64,000 bases of DNA from Methylomonas sp. ZR1 (GCF_013141865.1 NZ_RCST01000001.1:620001-684000), one strand, 5' to 3'; positions 16,215 to 25,343 are shown, numbered from the stretch's first letter. Notes: generated by a model not told the origin, from the sequence alone. Translations and numbers: made by a program.

Positions 16215-17711
16215 ATGTCAGAACTCGAACACGACGAACAAGAACAGATCAAACAACGCCGCGAAAAACTAAACGCCCTACGCGAAGAAGGTATTGCATT
16301 TCCCACCGATTTTCGGCGTAATGTGGTGGCTGGTGAATTGTTGGCCGAATACGGCGATAAATCTGAAGACGAATTATTAGCCGAACCGATTCGGGTGAAG
16401 ATCGCCGGGCGGATGATGACGCGGCGTATCATGGGCAAAGCCAGTTTCTGCCATTTGCAGGATATGTCCGGACAGATTCAGGTTTACGTGGCTCGAGATA
16501 ATCTGCCAGAAGGCGTTTATAACGACCAGTTCAAGAAGTGGGACATCGGTGACATTATCGGTGCCGAGGGCGTGTTGTTCAAAACTAAGGTTGGGGAGCT
16601 TAGCGTTAAGGTTGATGACATTCGACTGCTGACTAAAGCGTTGCGGCCGTTGCCGGAAAAATTCCACGGTATCGCCGATCAAGAGATCAAATATCGTCAG
16701 CGTTATCTGGATTTGATCATGAGCGACGAGACGCGCAAAACCTTCCTGATGCGTTCGAAGATCGTCAATTACATCCGCGAATTTTTGATCGCGCGCGACT
16801 TCCTGGAAGTCGAAACACCGATGATGCAAGTCATCCCAGGTGGCGCCACCGCGCGGCCATTTACGACGTTCCACAATGCGCTGGATATGGAATTGTATCT
16901 GCGCATCGCCCCGGAGCTGTATTTGAAGCGGTTGGTGGTGGGCGGCTTCGAACGGGTGTTCGAGATCAATCGTAATTTTCGTAACGAAGGCTTGTCGACC
17001 CGCCACAACCCCGAATTCACGATGATGGAGTTCTACCAAGCCTACGCCGAGTATGGCGACTTGATGGATCTGACCGAAGCGATGCTAAAAGGCATAGCCG
17101 AAGATGTGGTAGGTAATAGCGTTATTGAATATCAAGGTGATCAATACGATTTCGGCAAACCGTTCGCGCGGATGACAGTGTTGGAGTCGATTTTGCATTT
17201 CAACCCGGAGTTGACACTGGCCGATTTGACCACTCGCGAAGCGGCCGTGAAAGTCGCCGAGAATCTGAAAATTCCGGTGAAAGACAGTTATGGCTTGGGT
17301 AAGGTACAGATCGAGATTTTCGAAAAAACCGTCGAACATCGCTTGATGAATCCAACTTTCATTACCGCTTATCCGGTAGAAGTATCACCGCTGGCGCGCC
17401 GTAATGACAACGATCCGCATGTTACCGATCGCTTCGAGTTTTTCGTCGGCGGCCGCGAGATTGCCAACGGCTTTACCGAGTTGAACGACGCCGAAGACCA
17501 AGCCGAGCGCTTCCAGAAACAGGTCGAGGAAAAAGAAGCCGGCGACAACGAAGCGATGCATTTCGATGCCGACTACATTACCGCGCTGGAGCACGGCATG
17601 CCGCCGACCGCAGGCGAGGGCATTGGTATCGACCGCTTGGTAATGCTGTTTACCAACTCACCGAGTATCCGCGACGTACTGCTGTTTCCGCATATGCGCC
17701 CCAAAAACTGA
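16215..17711 (+). CDS. lysS: Lysyl-tRNA synthetase, class II
   Basis: LysRS (498 residues) charges tRNA-Lys. It has an N-terminal OB-fold anticodon-binding domain (about residues 55-165, [35 protein letters not shown] in pieces) and a class II catalytic domain. Motif 2 is [20 protein letters not shown] and motif 3 is [12 protein letters not shown]. An upstream in-frame TTG at 16209 exists, but the ATG at 16215 is the likely start. In E. coli lysS directly follows prfB; here three small genes intervene. Confidence 0.97.
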   Translation: MSELEHDEQEQIKQRREKLNALREEGIAFPTDFRRNVVAGELLAEYGDKSEDELLAEPIRVKIAGRMMTRRIMGKASFCHLQDMSGQIQVYVARDNLPEGVYNDQFKKWDIGDIIGAEGVLFKTKVGELSVKVDDIRLLTKALRPLPEKFHGIADQEIKYRQRYLDLIMSDETRKTFLMRSKIVNYIREFLIARDFLEVETPMMQVIPGGATARPFTTFHNALDMELYLRIAPELYLKRLVVGGFERVFEINRNFRNEGLSTRHNPEFTMMEFYQAYAEYGDLMDLTEAMLKGIAEDVVGNSVIEYQGDQYDFGKPFARMTVLESILHFNPELTLADLTTREAAVKVAENLKIPVKDSYGLGKVQIEIFEKTVEHRLMNPTFITAYPVEVSPLARRNDNDPHVTDRFEFFVGGREIANGFTELNDAEDQAERFQKQVEEKEAGDNEAMHFDADYITALEHGMPPTAGEGIGIDRLVMLFTNSPSIRDVLLFPHMRPKN

Positions 17712-17765
17712 TGACGCAATCAGACGTCTATTTCGTGTTATCGCTATTGGATCTAAGAGAAAATT

Positions 17766-18254
17766 ATGAGCGTTGAAGCCAAAGAATTTAAAAATGCCCT
17801 CAAGTTGTGGGCTAGCGGCGTGACAGTGGTTACGACTCAGGGGCGTGATAGTCAGCCCAGAGGCATGACCGCGACCGCATTCAGTAGTGTGTCCCTGGAG
17901 CCCCCGCAAATTCTGGTGTGTTTGAATCAGGCTACCGATACCGGTGCTGCATTGCTGGAAAGCCGCCGCTTTGCGGTTAACATCCTGAACAGCGCACAAG
18001 AAGACGTTTCCAACCAATTTGCCGGTAGCACCACCCAAGAACAGCGTTTTGCCAGCATTGCCTGGCAAGCGGGTGAAAATGGCGCGCCTATTTTGAGCGA
18101 AGCTCTGGCGGCACTGGAGTGTCGGGTAGTGCAACAAGTTCAGGCCGGTAGCCACTGGGTGATTATCGGTGAGGTCGATAGCGTGGTTTGCCGGGAAGGC
18201 GAGCCTTTGCTTTACTATCATTCTGCTTACCGCACGGTGGCGGCGCAAGATTAA
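17766..18254 (+). CDS. Flavin reductase-like protein
   Basis: This 162-residue protein is of the flavin reductase (FMN-binding split-barrel) family, which reduces FMN or FAD with NAD(P)H to feed two-component monooxygenases. Typical motifs are ALKLWASGVTVVTTQG, GMTATAFSSVSLEPPQILVCLN, FAVNILN and HWVIIGEVDSV. A cognate oxygenase is not in the window. It follows lysS after 54 bases on the same strand, and a terminator-like hairpin lies about 145 bases downstream. Confidence 0.88.
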   Translation: MSVEAKEFKNALKLWASGVTVVTTQGRDSQPRGMTATAFSSVSLEPPQILVCLNQATDTGAALLESRRFAVNILNSAQEDVSNQFAGSTTQEQRFASIAWQAGENGAPILSEALAALECRVVQQVQAGSHWVIIGEVDSVVCREGEPLLYYHSAYRTVAAQD

Positions 18255-18293
18255 GCCAAATATCCTCGTTGCGAATTGTTGCTTGATAGAGCT

Positions 18294-18316
18294 GACAATT
18301 GTCGTATACCCGACAA
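18294..18316. promoter_or_regulatory. Overlapping palindromes upstream of the Nif11-like gene
   Basis: GACAATTGTC (18294-18303) is a perfect palindrome. It overlaps a second inverted repeat, TTGTCG-TATACC-CGACAA (18299-18316). The pair sits in the non-coding gap between the flavin reductase and the Nif11-like gene and could be an operator. No known site is matched. Confidence 0.3.
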
Positions 18317-18398
18317 ATTTCTCATGAATTGTGTGTGAATAGACGCGATTGTTGCCGGGTTTGTTGATTTGTAACGCCATGAACCGCATGAAAAATAA

Positions 18399-18425
18399 CG
18401 GTCATATAGATATGGCCGATTTTTT
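18399..18425 (+). terminator. Rho-independent terminator
   Basis: CGGTCATAT (18399-18407) pairs with ATATGGCCG (18410-18418) through nine pairs including one G-U, followed directly by A and six Ts. It would end transcription from the lysS/flavin reductase side. It is also only about 55 bases before the Nif11-like start, so it could attenuate that gene. Confidence 0.7.
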
Positions 18426-18478
18426 GCTTGGGAGAGATTGGATTTTATCCATCTTTCAGAGTTATCACGGAGTTATCA

Positions 18479-18697
18479 ATGTCAATCAAGGTTATCAAAG
18501 AGTTTTCTGAAAAATCCAAAAGCGATGAGGGCTTGAAAGAAAAGCTGAAAGCCTGTCTCAAAATCAAGGAGCTATTGTTATTGGGTAAGGAATACGGGTT
18601 CGAAATCGATGAAGTGGAATTGTACCCACCCAACGAGCCGCAATTTGTTGAAGAACAGCTTTCAGAAAAACTTGCCAAAGCTCTCCTCAGAGTTTAA
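18479..18697 (+). CDS. Nif11-domain small protein
   Basis: A 72-residue protein with the Nif11 pattern: an N-terminal helix (MSIKVIKEFSEKSKSDEGLKEKLKAC), then LLLGKEYGFEIDEVEL and a C-terminal helix (LSEKLAKALLRV). Nif11 domains occur as short proteins near nitrogen-fixation genes and as leader peptides of ribosomally made natural products. This one has no Gly-Gly cleavage motif and no Cys/Ser/Thr-rich core after the domain, so it is not an obvious peptide precursor. GGAG seven bases upstream supports the ATG at 18479. No nif or modification genes are nearby; its role is unknown. Confidence 0.7.
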   Translation: MSIKVIKEFSEKSKSDEGLKEKLKACLKIKELLLLGKEYGFEIDEVELYPPNEPQFVEEQLSEKLAKALLRV

Positions 18698-18704
18698 CGA
18701 TTGA

Positions 18705-18734
18705 GTGCCATCCTGCTTCCCGGCGGGGTGGCAC
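18705..18734. other. Hairpin after the Nif11-like gene
   Basis: GTGCCATCC (18705-18713) pairs with GGGTGGCAC (18726-18734), including one G-U pair. There is no U tract, so it may be a 3' stabilising structure or part of a factor-dependent terminator. folP begins about 100 bases later. Confidence 0.4.
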
Positions 18735-18830
18735 CGTTATCGGTAAGGCGTAAAACGGCAGTCCGTAAATTCTAAAAACGACTCGACAACGGTAAACTAC
18801 ACGTTTGCGGCTATCGAGGAGTTTTCAAAC

Positions 18831-19649
18831 ATGTTCAATGCTATCCACGCTCCCCAACTGATGGGGATACTCAATGTCACTCCCGATAGTTTTTCCGATG
18901 GCGGCAAATTTACCGGCGTGGCGGCAGCGATAGCTCAAGCTGAAAAAATGATCGCTGAAGGCGCCGATATTATCGATGTCGGCGGTGAGTCGACGCGGCC
19001 TGGCTCCGATCCCGTTATGGCGGATGAGCAAATTCGCCGGGTGGTGCCGGTGATTAGCGCGATCCGTGCGAACAATCCCCAAGTTCAAATCAGTATAGAT
19101 ACCACCTTAAGCCAGGTTGCTGCAGCGGCGGTGACGGCGGGGGCGAGTATCATCAACGATGTCTCCGCCGGCCAAGGCGACCCTAAGATGTTGGCTTTTG
19201 CGGCAACAGCGCAAGTTCCGATCATCCTGATGCATATGCAGGGCACACCTAAAACCATGCAAGACCGACCGCATTACGGCAATGTACTGGCCGAAGTGAT
19301 CGCTGCTTTGCAACAACGTATTACCGAAGCGTTAGCGGCAGGCGTGTTGGCGGAAAACATTGCTATAGATCCCGGCATCGGTTTCGGTAAGGGCAAGCAA
19401 GACAATATCGATTTGTTAGCACATTTGCGTAGCTTTGTTGGTTTGGGTTACCCGGTGTTGCTGGGTACCAGCCGCAAGCGCTTCATGGGCAGCATCTGCA
19501 ATGTCAGCGAACCCGCAGAGTTGGTTACCGCGACAGCCGTGACCACGGCGTTAGGGGTGATGGCGGGAGTGCAAATGTTTCGGGTTCATGATGTCAAAGC
19601 CAACCGGCAGGCAGCGGATGTGGCGTGGGCCATCAAGCAGGCACAGTGA
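18831..19649 (+). CDS. folP: Dihydropteroate synthase
   Basis: FolP (272 residues) condenses p-aminobenzoate with dihydropterin diphosphate in folate synthesis and is the sulfonamide target. Signatures visible are LMGILNVTPDSFSDGG, ADIIDVGGESTRPGS, INDVSAG, LMHMQGTPKTMQ, DPGIGFGK and the substrate loop LLGTSRKRFMG. The ATG has GAGGA upstream. The stop overlaps the next gene by GTGA. The usual neighbours ftsH and glmM are absent; instead it is coupled to a PLP enzyme. Confidence 0.96.
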   Translation: MFNAIHAPQLMGILNVTPDSFSDGGKFTGVAAAIAQAEKMIAEGADIIDVGGESTRPGSDPVMADEQIRRVVPVISAIRANNPQVQISIDTTLSQVAAAAVTAGASIINDVSAGQGDPKMLAFAATAQVPIILMHMQGTPKTMQDRPHYGNVLAEVIAALQQRITEALAAGVLAENIAIDPGIGFGKGKQDNIDLLAHLRSFVGLGYPVLLGTSRKRFMGSICNVSEPAELVTATAVTTALGVMAGVQMFRVHDVKANRQAADVAWAIKQAQ

Positions 19650-20560
19650 CCGATCTCCATCCGCTGCTACAGAAATTGCAGGCTAAATTGGCGGTATCGC
19701 CGCTGACTAAGATCAACGACCCGGAATTAGCGGACCGACAGTTGGAGTTGTGGATCAAGCGCGATGACTTGCTACATCCGATTATCTCCGGCAACAAATG
19801 GCGCAAGCTCAAATATATCCTCAATCAGGCCTTACACAATGGCGCCGACAGTATCGTCAGCATGGGCGGCGCCTATTCCAATCATTTACACGCCCTGGCT
19901 TTTACCGGTAAAGCCTTGGGGCTGAAAACCATAGGCTATATTCGCGGCGAGCGGCCCGCGCAACTTAATGCCACGCTGCATGATTTACTTGATTGGGGCA
20001 TGGAGCTGCGTTTTGTGTCGCGTAGCGACTACCGGCAATTGCGCGATTACAAAGGTCACGACAGCTTACCTGAACTGCAGGCCGGCCAATATTGGCTGCC
20101 GGAAGGTGGAGCCACCGACTTGGCTTTGCAAGGCGTTGCCGAACTGATCGATGAAATTGACGTCGGCTTTGATACGCTGGTCGTTGCCTGCGGCACGGGC
20201 ACCACTTTGGCAGGTTTGCTTACCTCGCCGCTAACTCAACAGGCTATCGGTGCGGCAGCGCTGAAGGGTGGCGACTTTCTAATCGACGATGTCGAGCAAT
20301 TGCTGAATAATCAGGGAATCATCAGTCATGCGGACCGGCGAATTCTGGTGGATTACCATTTCGGCGGTTTCGCCAAAACGACGCCGGCTTTGTTGGCGTT
20401 TATGCAGGATTTTCAACGGCAACACGGTATCGAGCTGGAACCGATCTACACCGGAAAATTGCTGTTTGCGCTCTACGATTTAATCCGGAAGGGGTATTTC
20501 CCGGCTGGGCAGCGGATAGTGGCAATCCATACCGGCGGTTTGCAAGGCAAGCGCAAGTAA
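19646..20560 (+). CDS. ACC deaminase/D-cysteine desulfhydrase family PLP enzyme
   Basis: A 304-residue fold type II PLP enzyme. The Schiff-base lysine is in ISGNKWRKLKYIL. Other family motifs are SMGGAYSNHLHALA, YWLPEGGATDLALQG, VVACGTGTTLAGLL and AIHTGGLQGKRK. Members cleave D-cysteine to pyruvate, ammonia and sulfide or deaminate 1-aminocyclopropane-1-carboxylate. Sequence alone does not separate the two here, but most bacterial housekeeping members are desulfhydrases. The GTG at 19646 overlapping the folP stop is preferred over a GTG seven codons upstream. Confidence 0.85.
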   Translation: MTDLHPLLQKLQAKLAVSPLTKINDPELADRQLELWIKRDDLLHPIISGNKWRKLKYILNQALHNGADSIVSMGGAYSNHLHALAFTGKALGLKTIGYIRGERPAQLNATLHDLLDWGMELRFVSRSDYRQLRDYKGHDSLPELQAGQYWLPEGGATDLALQGVAELIDEIDVGFDTLVVACGTGTTLAGLLTSPLTQQAIGAAALKGGDFLIDDVEQLLNNQGIISHADRRILVDYHFGGFAKTTPALLAFMQDFQRQHGIELEPIYTGKLLFALYDLIRKGYFPAGQRIVAIHTGGLQGKRK

Positions 20561-20662
20561 TATTCCCTGTCGTGTTACCAGTTAAAAATCAGATAGATAT
20601 TGAGTCATTACCCAAAATGGTGATAATAGCCGCTGCCTAAAAAATAATAACAAGGTGGCACC

Positions 20663-21712
20663 GTGGTTGCGCAGATCATTTCATTCCCCGAGCAAAAAAG
20701 TAGCAATAAACTGGCGGTGTCTTTCCGCTTTTTACTGAGTTTGTACGCCATTGTGCCGCTGTGTTTATTGGTTCTTTGGCTAGACGAATTCGGCTTCAAT
20801 TTCGCATTACGCGATATGCTGCCCAGTAGCCCGACCCATTTTTTGTTGTTTCAAATTTTGTTCGGTACTCCGCATATCGTCGCCAGTAACCTATTGTTGG
20901 TCAGTCATCAGGACTATCTGCAAGCCTTTAAAGGCAAATTAATCGCCATGACTTTGTTTATCATGGTGTTTTTCGGTATCGGCAGTCTGTTTATTCCATA
21001 CCGTGCGCTATACATCATTACCGCTTGCTGGACGGTATATCACGTTTTGAAGCAACAGCAGGGTATCGCCAAGGCAGTGTGTCGTTTGCCTAATTGGGCG
21101 TTTTATCTGCAATTGTGGCTCAGCGTTAGTGCAGGGATTTTTATCTACATGGGGATATTTTTAAAAAATAGCCTGGAGCCTGAACAAGCGGCGTTGGTGT
21201 TGCAAATTGCCAGCGTGCTGACGACGGCTTTGGTTATCAGCACGGTGTTTTGCCAACGTTACGTGCCCAGCCGCTTGGGTATCTATTTTTTGTGGGCCAA
21301 CACACTGCTGGTCGTTAGCAGTTGGTATGTTTACAGCCAGCAATACTATTTCTTGGCGATCTTGATGCCGCGCTTGGTGCACGACATCACCGCTTATAGT
21401 TTTTACGTGACTCACGATGTGAATCGCCACAGCGAACAGCCGCAGAATAATTTGTTCCGAGCTGCAACGGCGATTCGATTACCCGTTTGGCTGGTATTGC
21501 CGCTGCTGTCGTTTGTGTTGACCTACCTGTTACAGGCTTATGGCGACGATCTGGTCAATTTATTGTTGCAAACCCTGTTTTCCACGCAAATTTATAAAGC
21601 CGTAACCTTGGGTTTTCTTGGATATTTGGCCCTGATGCATTATTACACCGAGGCCTTCGTATGGGCTGCCGGCTCGCCGCTAAGGCGTTATATTCGCTTT
21701 AGCGGCGTCTAA
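20663..21712 (+). CDS. Histidine-rich polytopic membrane protein of unknown function
   Basis: A 349-residue inner membrane protein with about eight hydrophobic segments. Eight histidines are mostly in motifs at segment ends: PTHFLLF (H59), FGTPHIVASN (H71), SHQDY (H82), YHVLKQQQGIAK (H127), RLVHDITAYSFYVTHDVNRH (H240, H251, H256) and LMHYYTEAFVW (H326). This distribution suggests a metal or haem centre in the membrane, as in Brp/Blh carotenoid oxygenases or di-iron membrane enzymes, but no signature of those families is matched. It starts at GTG with AAGGTGG upstream and stands alone, convergent with dodecin. Confidence 0.75.
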   Translation: MVAQIISFPEQKSSNKLAVSFRFLLSLYAIVPLCLLVLWLDEFGFNFALRDMLPSSPTHFLLFQILFGTPHIVASNLLLVSHQDYLQAFKGKLIAMTLFIMVFFGIGSLFIPYRALYIITACWTVYHVLKQQQGIAKAVCRLPNWAFYLQLWLSVSAGIFIYMGIFLKNSLEPEQAALVLQIASVLTTALVISTVFCQRYVPSRLGIYFLWANTLLVVSSWYVYSQQYYFLAILMPRLVHDITAYSFYVTHDVNRHSEQPQNNLFRAATAIRLPVWLVLPLLSFVLTYLLQAYGDDLVNLLLQTLFSTQIYKAVTLGFLGYLALMHYYTEAFVWAAGSPLRRYIRFSGV

Positions 21713-21716
21713 TCGC

Positions 21717-21926
21717 CTAGTGTGGCAGCGTGTAACCCACTTTAATGGTGACCTGCCAATGCGCGACCTTGCCGTTATCGATATGGCCGCGGGTTTCCAC
21801 AACTTCAAACCAACGCATGTTTTGGATGGTTTCGCCGGCCTTGGCGACGGCGTTTTCGATAGCTTGCTGGATGCCCAGGCTGGATGAACCGGTCAGTTCG
21901 ACTTTTTGATAGACATGTTCTGGCAT
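21717..21926 (-). CDS. Dodecin flavoprotein
   Basis: A 69-residue dodecin, a small dodecameric flavin-storage protein. The flavin-stacking tryptophan is in [14 protein letters not shown], and the C-terminal [16 protein letters not shown] is characteristic. It follows thiE by five bases on the minus strand, so the ligA-thiD-thiE-dodecin transcript probably includes it. It is convergent with the membrane protein upstream, with only four bases between stops. Confidence 0.93.
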   Translation of the reverse strand: MPEHVYQKVELTGSSSLGIQQAIENAVAKAGETIQNMRWFEVVETRGHIDNGKVAHWQVTIKVGYTLPH

Positions 21927-21931
21927 GTTAT

Positions 21932-22558
21932 TTACTCCGCTTGAGGGTTGAATAAGGCTTGGTAGGCGCGCGCGGCCGCTTCCGGTTCATGGTCAAATAT
22001 GCCGCCTATCACCGCTAATAAGTCTGCGCCTGCCGCCAATAAAGTTCCACCATTTTCCGGCAGAATGCCGCCGATGGCGACTATCGGCACATTTATCAAT
22101 TGTTTGGCGCGATGCAGGCTGATAATGTCGGCGGGGGCGGCCAACGGTTTTGAACCGGACGGGAAGAAGCGGCCGAATGCGACGTAGTCGGCGCCGGCAG
22201 CGGCCATGTTCTGTGCTTTATCCACATCGTTATAACACGATACGCCGATGATGGCGTCCTGGCCCAACAGGCGCCGCGCTGTGGCGATTTCGCCATCGTC
22301 GCGACCTAGATGCACACCGTCAGCATCAACCGCCAACGCCAACTCGACGCTGTCGTTAATCAATAGCGGAGCATCGTAAGCGTGGCAAACTTCCAACAAA
22401 AGCCTCGCTAATTGCGGCGCATCCAGCGGATTTTTGTCGCGGTATTGAATCACGCTAGCCCCGCCGCGCAAGGCCGCTTCGACGTCTTTTACAATTTGGG
22501 CAATCGTTTTGTTTTCGGGTTGGGTGATGGCGTACAAACCCTCGTGCGGAAATTTCAT
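21932..22558 (-). CDS. thiE: Thiamine phosphate synthase
   Basis: ThiE (208 residues) joins HMP diphosphate and thiazole phosphate. TIM-barrel motifs visible are [61 protein letters not shown] and [19 protein letters not shown] precedes the ATG at 22558, which overlaps the thiD stop (ATGA); a TTG four codons upstream is not needed. The pair thiD-thiE is translationally coupled. Confidence 0.95.
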   Translation of the reverse strand: MKFPHEGLYAITQPENKTIAQIVKDVEAALRGGASVIQYRDKNPLDAPQLARLLLEVCHAYDAPLLINDSVELALAVDADGVHLGRDDGEIATARRLLGQDAIIGVSCYNDVDKAQNMAAAGADYVAFGRFFPSGSKPLAAPADIISLHRAKQLINVPIVAIGGILPENGGTLLAAGADLLAVIGGIFDHEPEAAARAYQALFNPQAE

Positions 22559-23340
22559 GCTTCCACCCAAAACAGCCGGTCGGGGTTGTATTGGCCTTGT
22601 CCCGGACGATAGGCGGCGGCCAGCGACTGCCAGGTAAATTCCTGAGCTTCGCTAACGGCGGTAAACACGTCCAGACGTTGCGCCAGCAGCGCGGCGCTGG
22701 CGCTGGCCAGCGTGCAACCCGAGCCGTGATAGCTCTGCGGCAAACGCTCCCAGTTAAAGGTTTCATTGAGATCGTCGGGCATGTACAAGCGGTTATGCAC
22801 CAGCTCCGAGCTTTCGTGGGTGCCGGTGATCAGCACGTATTTAGCGCCTTTGCCTTGCAAGAAACGGCCGCAGTCGCTCAAATCGTTTTGCCCGGATAGG
22901 CGGCGGGCTTCCTCGCTATTGGGTGTCAATAAGGTGGTCAACGGCAGTAGTTGCCCGACGATGACATCAATTAATCGCTGGCCGGCCAATGCAGTGCCGC
23001 CGCCGGCTGCCAGTACCGGGTCCAGCACCACCGGAATAGCCGGATGTTGCCGCAAAATTTGCGCAATCGCTACAGCAACGCCGGCGTCGCCGATCAGGCC
23101 GATTTTGAACGCGGAGACTTTAAAGTCCGCCAACAGAGTTTGTGCCTGGCTGAGAATGTCTGCGGGCTGTTGCGGAATCAGCTTCTTGACGTTGCGGCTG
23201 TCCTGTTCGGTTAACGCCGTAATCACACTAGCCGCATGGCATTGGTGGCTAATGATGGCCTCGATGTCGGCTTGCACACCGGCGCCACCGCTGGGATCGT
23301 GACCGGAAAAACAGACTACCACCGGGCGGTTGCGGCTCAT
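22555..23340 (-). CDS. thiD: Hydroxymethylpyrimidine/phosphomethylpyrimidine kinase
   Basis: ThiD (261 residues) phosphorylates HMP twice to give HMP diphosphate for thiamine synthesis. The ribokinase-fold motifs are visible: FSGHDPSGGAGVQADIEA, ITALTEQDS, KIGLIGD, VVLDPVLAAGGG, TPNSEEARRLSG, and the anion-hole/catalytic YHGSGCTLASASAALLA. Its start overlaps the stop of the DNA ligase by ATGA, making ligA-thiD-thiE an overlapping chain. Confidence 0.95.
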   Translation of the reverse strand: MSRNRPVVVCFSGHDPSGGAGVQADIEAIISHQCHAASVITALTEQDSRNVKKLIPQQPADILSQAQTLLADFKVSAFKIGLIGDAGVAVAIAQILRQHPAIPVVLDPVLAAGGGTALAGQRLIDVIVGQLLPLTTLLTPNSEEARRLSGQNDLSDCGRFLQGKGAKYVLITGTHESSELVHNRLYMPDDLNETFNWERLPQSYHGSGCTLASASAALLAQRLDVFTAVSEAQEFTWQSLAAAYRPGQGQYNPDRLFWVEA

Positions 23341-25292
23341 AAGCCGTCTCCATTCAGCAAGGCTAGAAACTCTTGTTCGCTGATGACGCTGACGCCTTTC
23401 TCGCGAGCGGCGTTGGTTTTATTGGCGCCGACATTGTCGCCGGCTACCAGATAGTCGGTTTTCGCCGACACCGAGCTACCGACTTTAGCGCCTTTTGCTT
23501 TGGCTAGTTTGCTCAAGTCGTCGCGGCTGCCGCTGTGTAGGGTGCCGGTGAACACCAAGGTTTTGCCGGCTAGCGGATGGGCGTTGTCTGTGGCTTGGTT
23601 TTGCGTTGGGGTGAGAGTAAAACCCAGCGCCATCAGGCTGTCGAATAAAGGTTTGATTTTGCCAAAGCCTTCGGTGATTACCGCGGCGGTTTTTTCCGCA
23701 AAGCCCTCGATGGCGACGATGTCGGCTTCGCTGAGATTGAAAATCTCCGGCAACGCATAATGTGCCAGCAGCCGTTCGCAGTTGCCCAGACCCATTCGAA
23801 ATACCCCAAACGCGGACAGAAAACGCCAGTCTTCGATGGCTTCGTTGCGGCTGCGCAGCAATTGATCGACCAGGTTTTGCGATTGCTTGGGGCCGAAGCC
23901 CATGTTTTCGAATTCTGCGGCGGTTAAGGCGTAAATCTGGTCGACGCTTCGGATTTCGTTTTCGTAAAGCTTCTTGATGGTCGCAGCCCCGAAGCCGTCG
24001 TTGTTTTTCAGCACCCGGAAGAAATGTTCCATGCTGTTGCTGATTTGCGCCGGGCATTCCAGGTTGTTGGGGCAGACTAAATAGTCGTTGTCCCAAATCA
24101 ATTCGTGGCCGCAGCTGGGGCAGGCACTAGGTACTTGCGGTTCGGCCGGACGCAGAACTTCCTCGATTTTGGGTATCACTTCGCCGGAGCGGGCCAGGCG
24201 GATCAGCGCACCGGGGCCAATGCCTTTATCCAATACCATTTTGTAATGATGGGCGGTGGCTCTGGAGAGCAGGGCGCCGCTAAGGCGCACCGGTTCCAAC
24301 TCGGCGACCGGGGTGATGCGGCCGGAGCGCGAGGTTTGCGGCGTGACGCCGATGACGGTGACTTCTGCGGTTTCCAGGTTTTCTTTGTAAGCCAGCTGCC
24401 AGCGGTGATGGTGGCGGGTGGCGCCCATCGCTTGTTTGAGTTGCTCGTCGACGATTTCCAGAATCACGCCGTCCACGTCGTAATCGAGCTTATGCCAGAT
24501 GTCTTTGACGATGGTTTCGAAGTTGTCGATCAGGTCCTGCCAGACTCCCTCCCAGCAAGGCAATATAGCAAACGGATAAAACACCGCGGCATGATCGGCG
24601 ATGGCGCGTTCGGCGTGCTCGTCCAGTTCCTTTTCCTTGATCACGCTGGCTTGGAAGTTACGGGCGTTGTCGAAATATTCGGCCAGATTAGCGTCGAAAT
24701 AACTGCGGCTGACCACAATTTCACCGGCGCCCAGGCCTCGCGGGCCCTGATTGGCGACTTGCAAGCCGCGCTCGAATACGCGGGTGATGTCGGTGCCTTT
24801 GCGGCCGTCGCCGCGGGTATACAGCATCCGGCCGTCGTCATAGGCGGCGTAACCATCCAACTTGGGCGTGACTTTAAAAGTCAGTTCGGCAAAGTTTTTG
24901 TCCAGATCGACAGCGGCTTTTTCGATGCGGCCGGCCCAGCGTTCCACTTCTTCTCGGCTATAGGCTTTGTCGGTGGAGAGCATCACAGTTGGCAGATCGA
25001 CGGTTTTACCCGCGAAAGCCGGTTCCGGCTCGACTGTGTGCAACAGCGGATGCTCGGGATGACGTCTTTTCAGTTCTGCCAGATAAACGAAGTCGTAATC
25101 GGTATCGCTGATGATCGGTTCGCCGCCGCGATACAAAGCGTTGGCAATCTCCAGGAACGTCACTAATTCACTGTCCGTCACGGTATGCAGCAAATCCGCG
25201 TGTGTGCACAATTCGCAAAAACGATTCTCACCAAGATCGTTCGAACTTAGCGTGGTCTGCAAAAGAATAGCTTTTTGACTGTCGGTAAGCAT
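23337..25292 (-). CDS. Divergent NAD+-dependent DNA ligase
   Basis: A 651-residue protein with the full LigA domain order. An N-terminal NMN-binding Ia-like helix region (ISDTDYDFVYLAELKRRHPEH) comes first. The adenylation domain follows, with lysine in TPKLDGYAA and GAGEIVVS. Then come an OB region, a Cys4 zinc finger (CPSCGH...CPNNLECP), helix-hairpin-helix repeats and a C-terminal BRCT domain (LAGKTLVFTGTLHSGSRDDLSKLAKAKGAK in pieces). Several canonical positions differ, such as NARNFQASVIKEKELDE where typical LigA has NPRNAAAGSLRQLD. It is either a diverged replicative ligase or an accessory paralogue. The ATG at 25292 is chosen over an upstream extension that contains the promoter. Confidence 0.85.
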   Translation of the reverse strand: MLTDSQKAILLQTTLSSNDLGENRFCELCTHADLLHTVTDSELVTFLEIANALYRGGEPIISDTDYDFVYLAELKRRHPEHPLLHTVEPEPAFAGKTVDLPTVMLSTDKAYSREEVERWAGRIEKAAVDLDKNFAELTFKVTPKLDGYAAYDDGRMLYTRGDGRKGTDITRVFERGLQVANQGPRGLGAGEIVVSRSYFDANLAEYFDNARNFQASVIKEKELDEHAERAIADHAAVFYPFAILPCWEGVWQDLIDNFETIVKDIWHKLDYDVDGVILEIVDEQLKQAMGATRHHHRWQLAYKENLETAEVTVIGVTPQTSRSGRITPVAELEPVRLSGALLSRATAHHYKMVLDKGIGPGALIRLARSGEVIPKIEEVLRPAEPQVPSACPSCGHELIWDNDYLVCPNNLECPAQISNSMEHFFRVLKNNDGFGAATIKKLYENEIRSVDQIYALTAAEFENMGFGPKQSQNLVDQLLRSRNEAIEDWRFLSAFGVFRMGLGNCERLLAHYALPEIFNLSEADIVAIEGFAEKTAAVITEGFGKIKPLFDSLMALGFTLTPTQNQATDNAHPLAGKTLVFTGTLHSGSRDDLSKLAKAKGAKVGSSVSAKTDYLVAGDNVGANKTNAAREKGVSVISEQEFLALLNGDGL

Positions 25293-25323
25293 GCCGGGGA
25301 TAGATGTGTCGGGTAGGGCGGCG

Positions 25324-25329
25324 ATTATA
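25324..25329 (-). promoter_or_regulatory. Predicted -10 element for the ligase operon
   Basis: On the minus strand TATAAT lies 31 bases upstream of the ligase ATG, just after the terminator of the Zur-like gene. The -35 region is T-rich and weak. Position after a terminator and before the ligase-thiD-thiE-dodecin chain supports a promoter here. Confidence 0.45.
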
Positions 25330-25343
25330 GAGGATAATATCGC

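Noticed and set aside
20663..21712. Assignment as Brp/Blh beta-carotene oxygenase
   Set aside because: The histidine layout is suggestive but the family's motifs and neighbouring carotenoid genes are not present, so no function is given.
24105..25166. 353-codon plus-strand frame inside the DNA ligase gene
   Set aside because: It is antisense to a gene with clear ligase domains, has a biased Gly/Phe/Asp composition typical of GC-rich antisense frames, and shows no motif.
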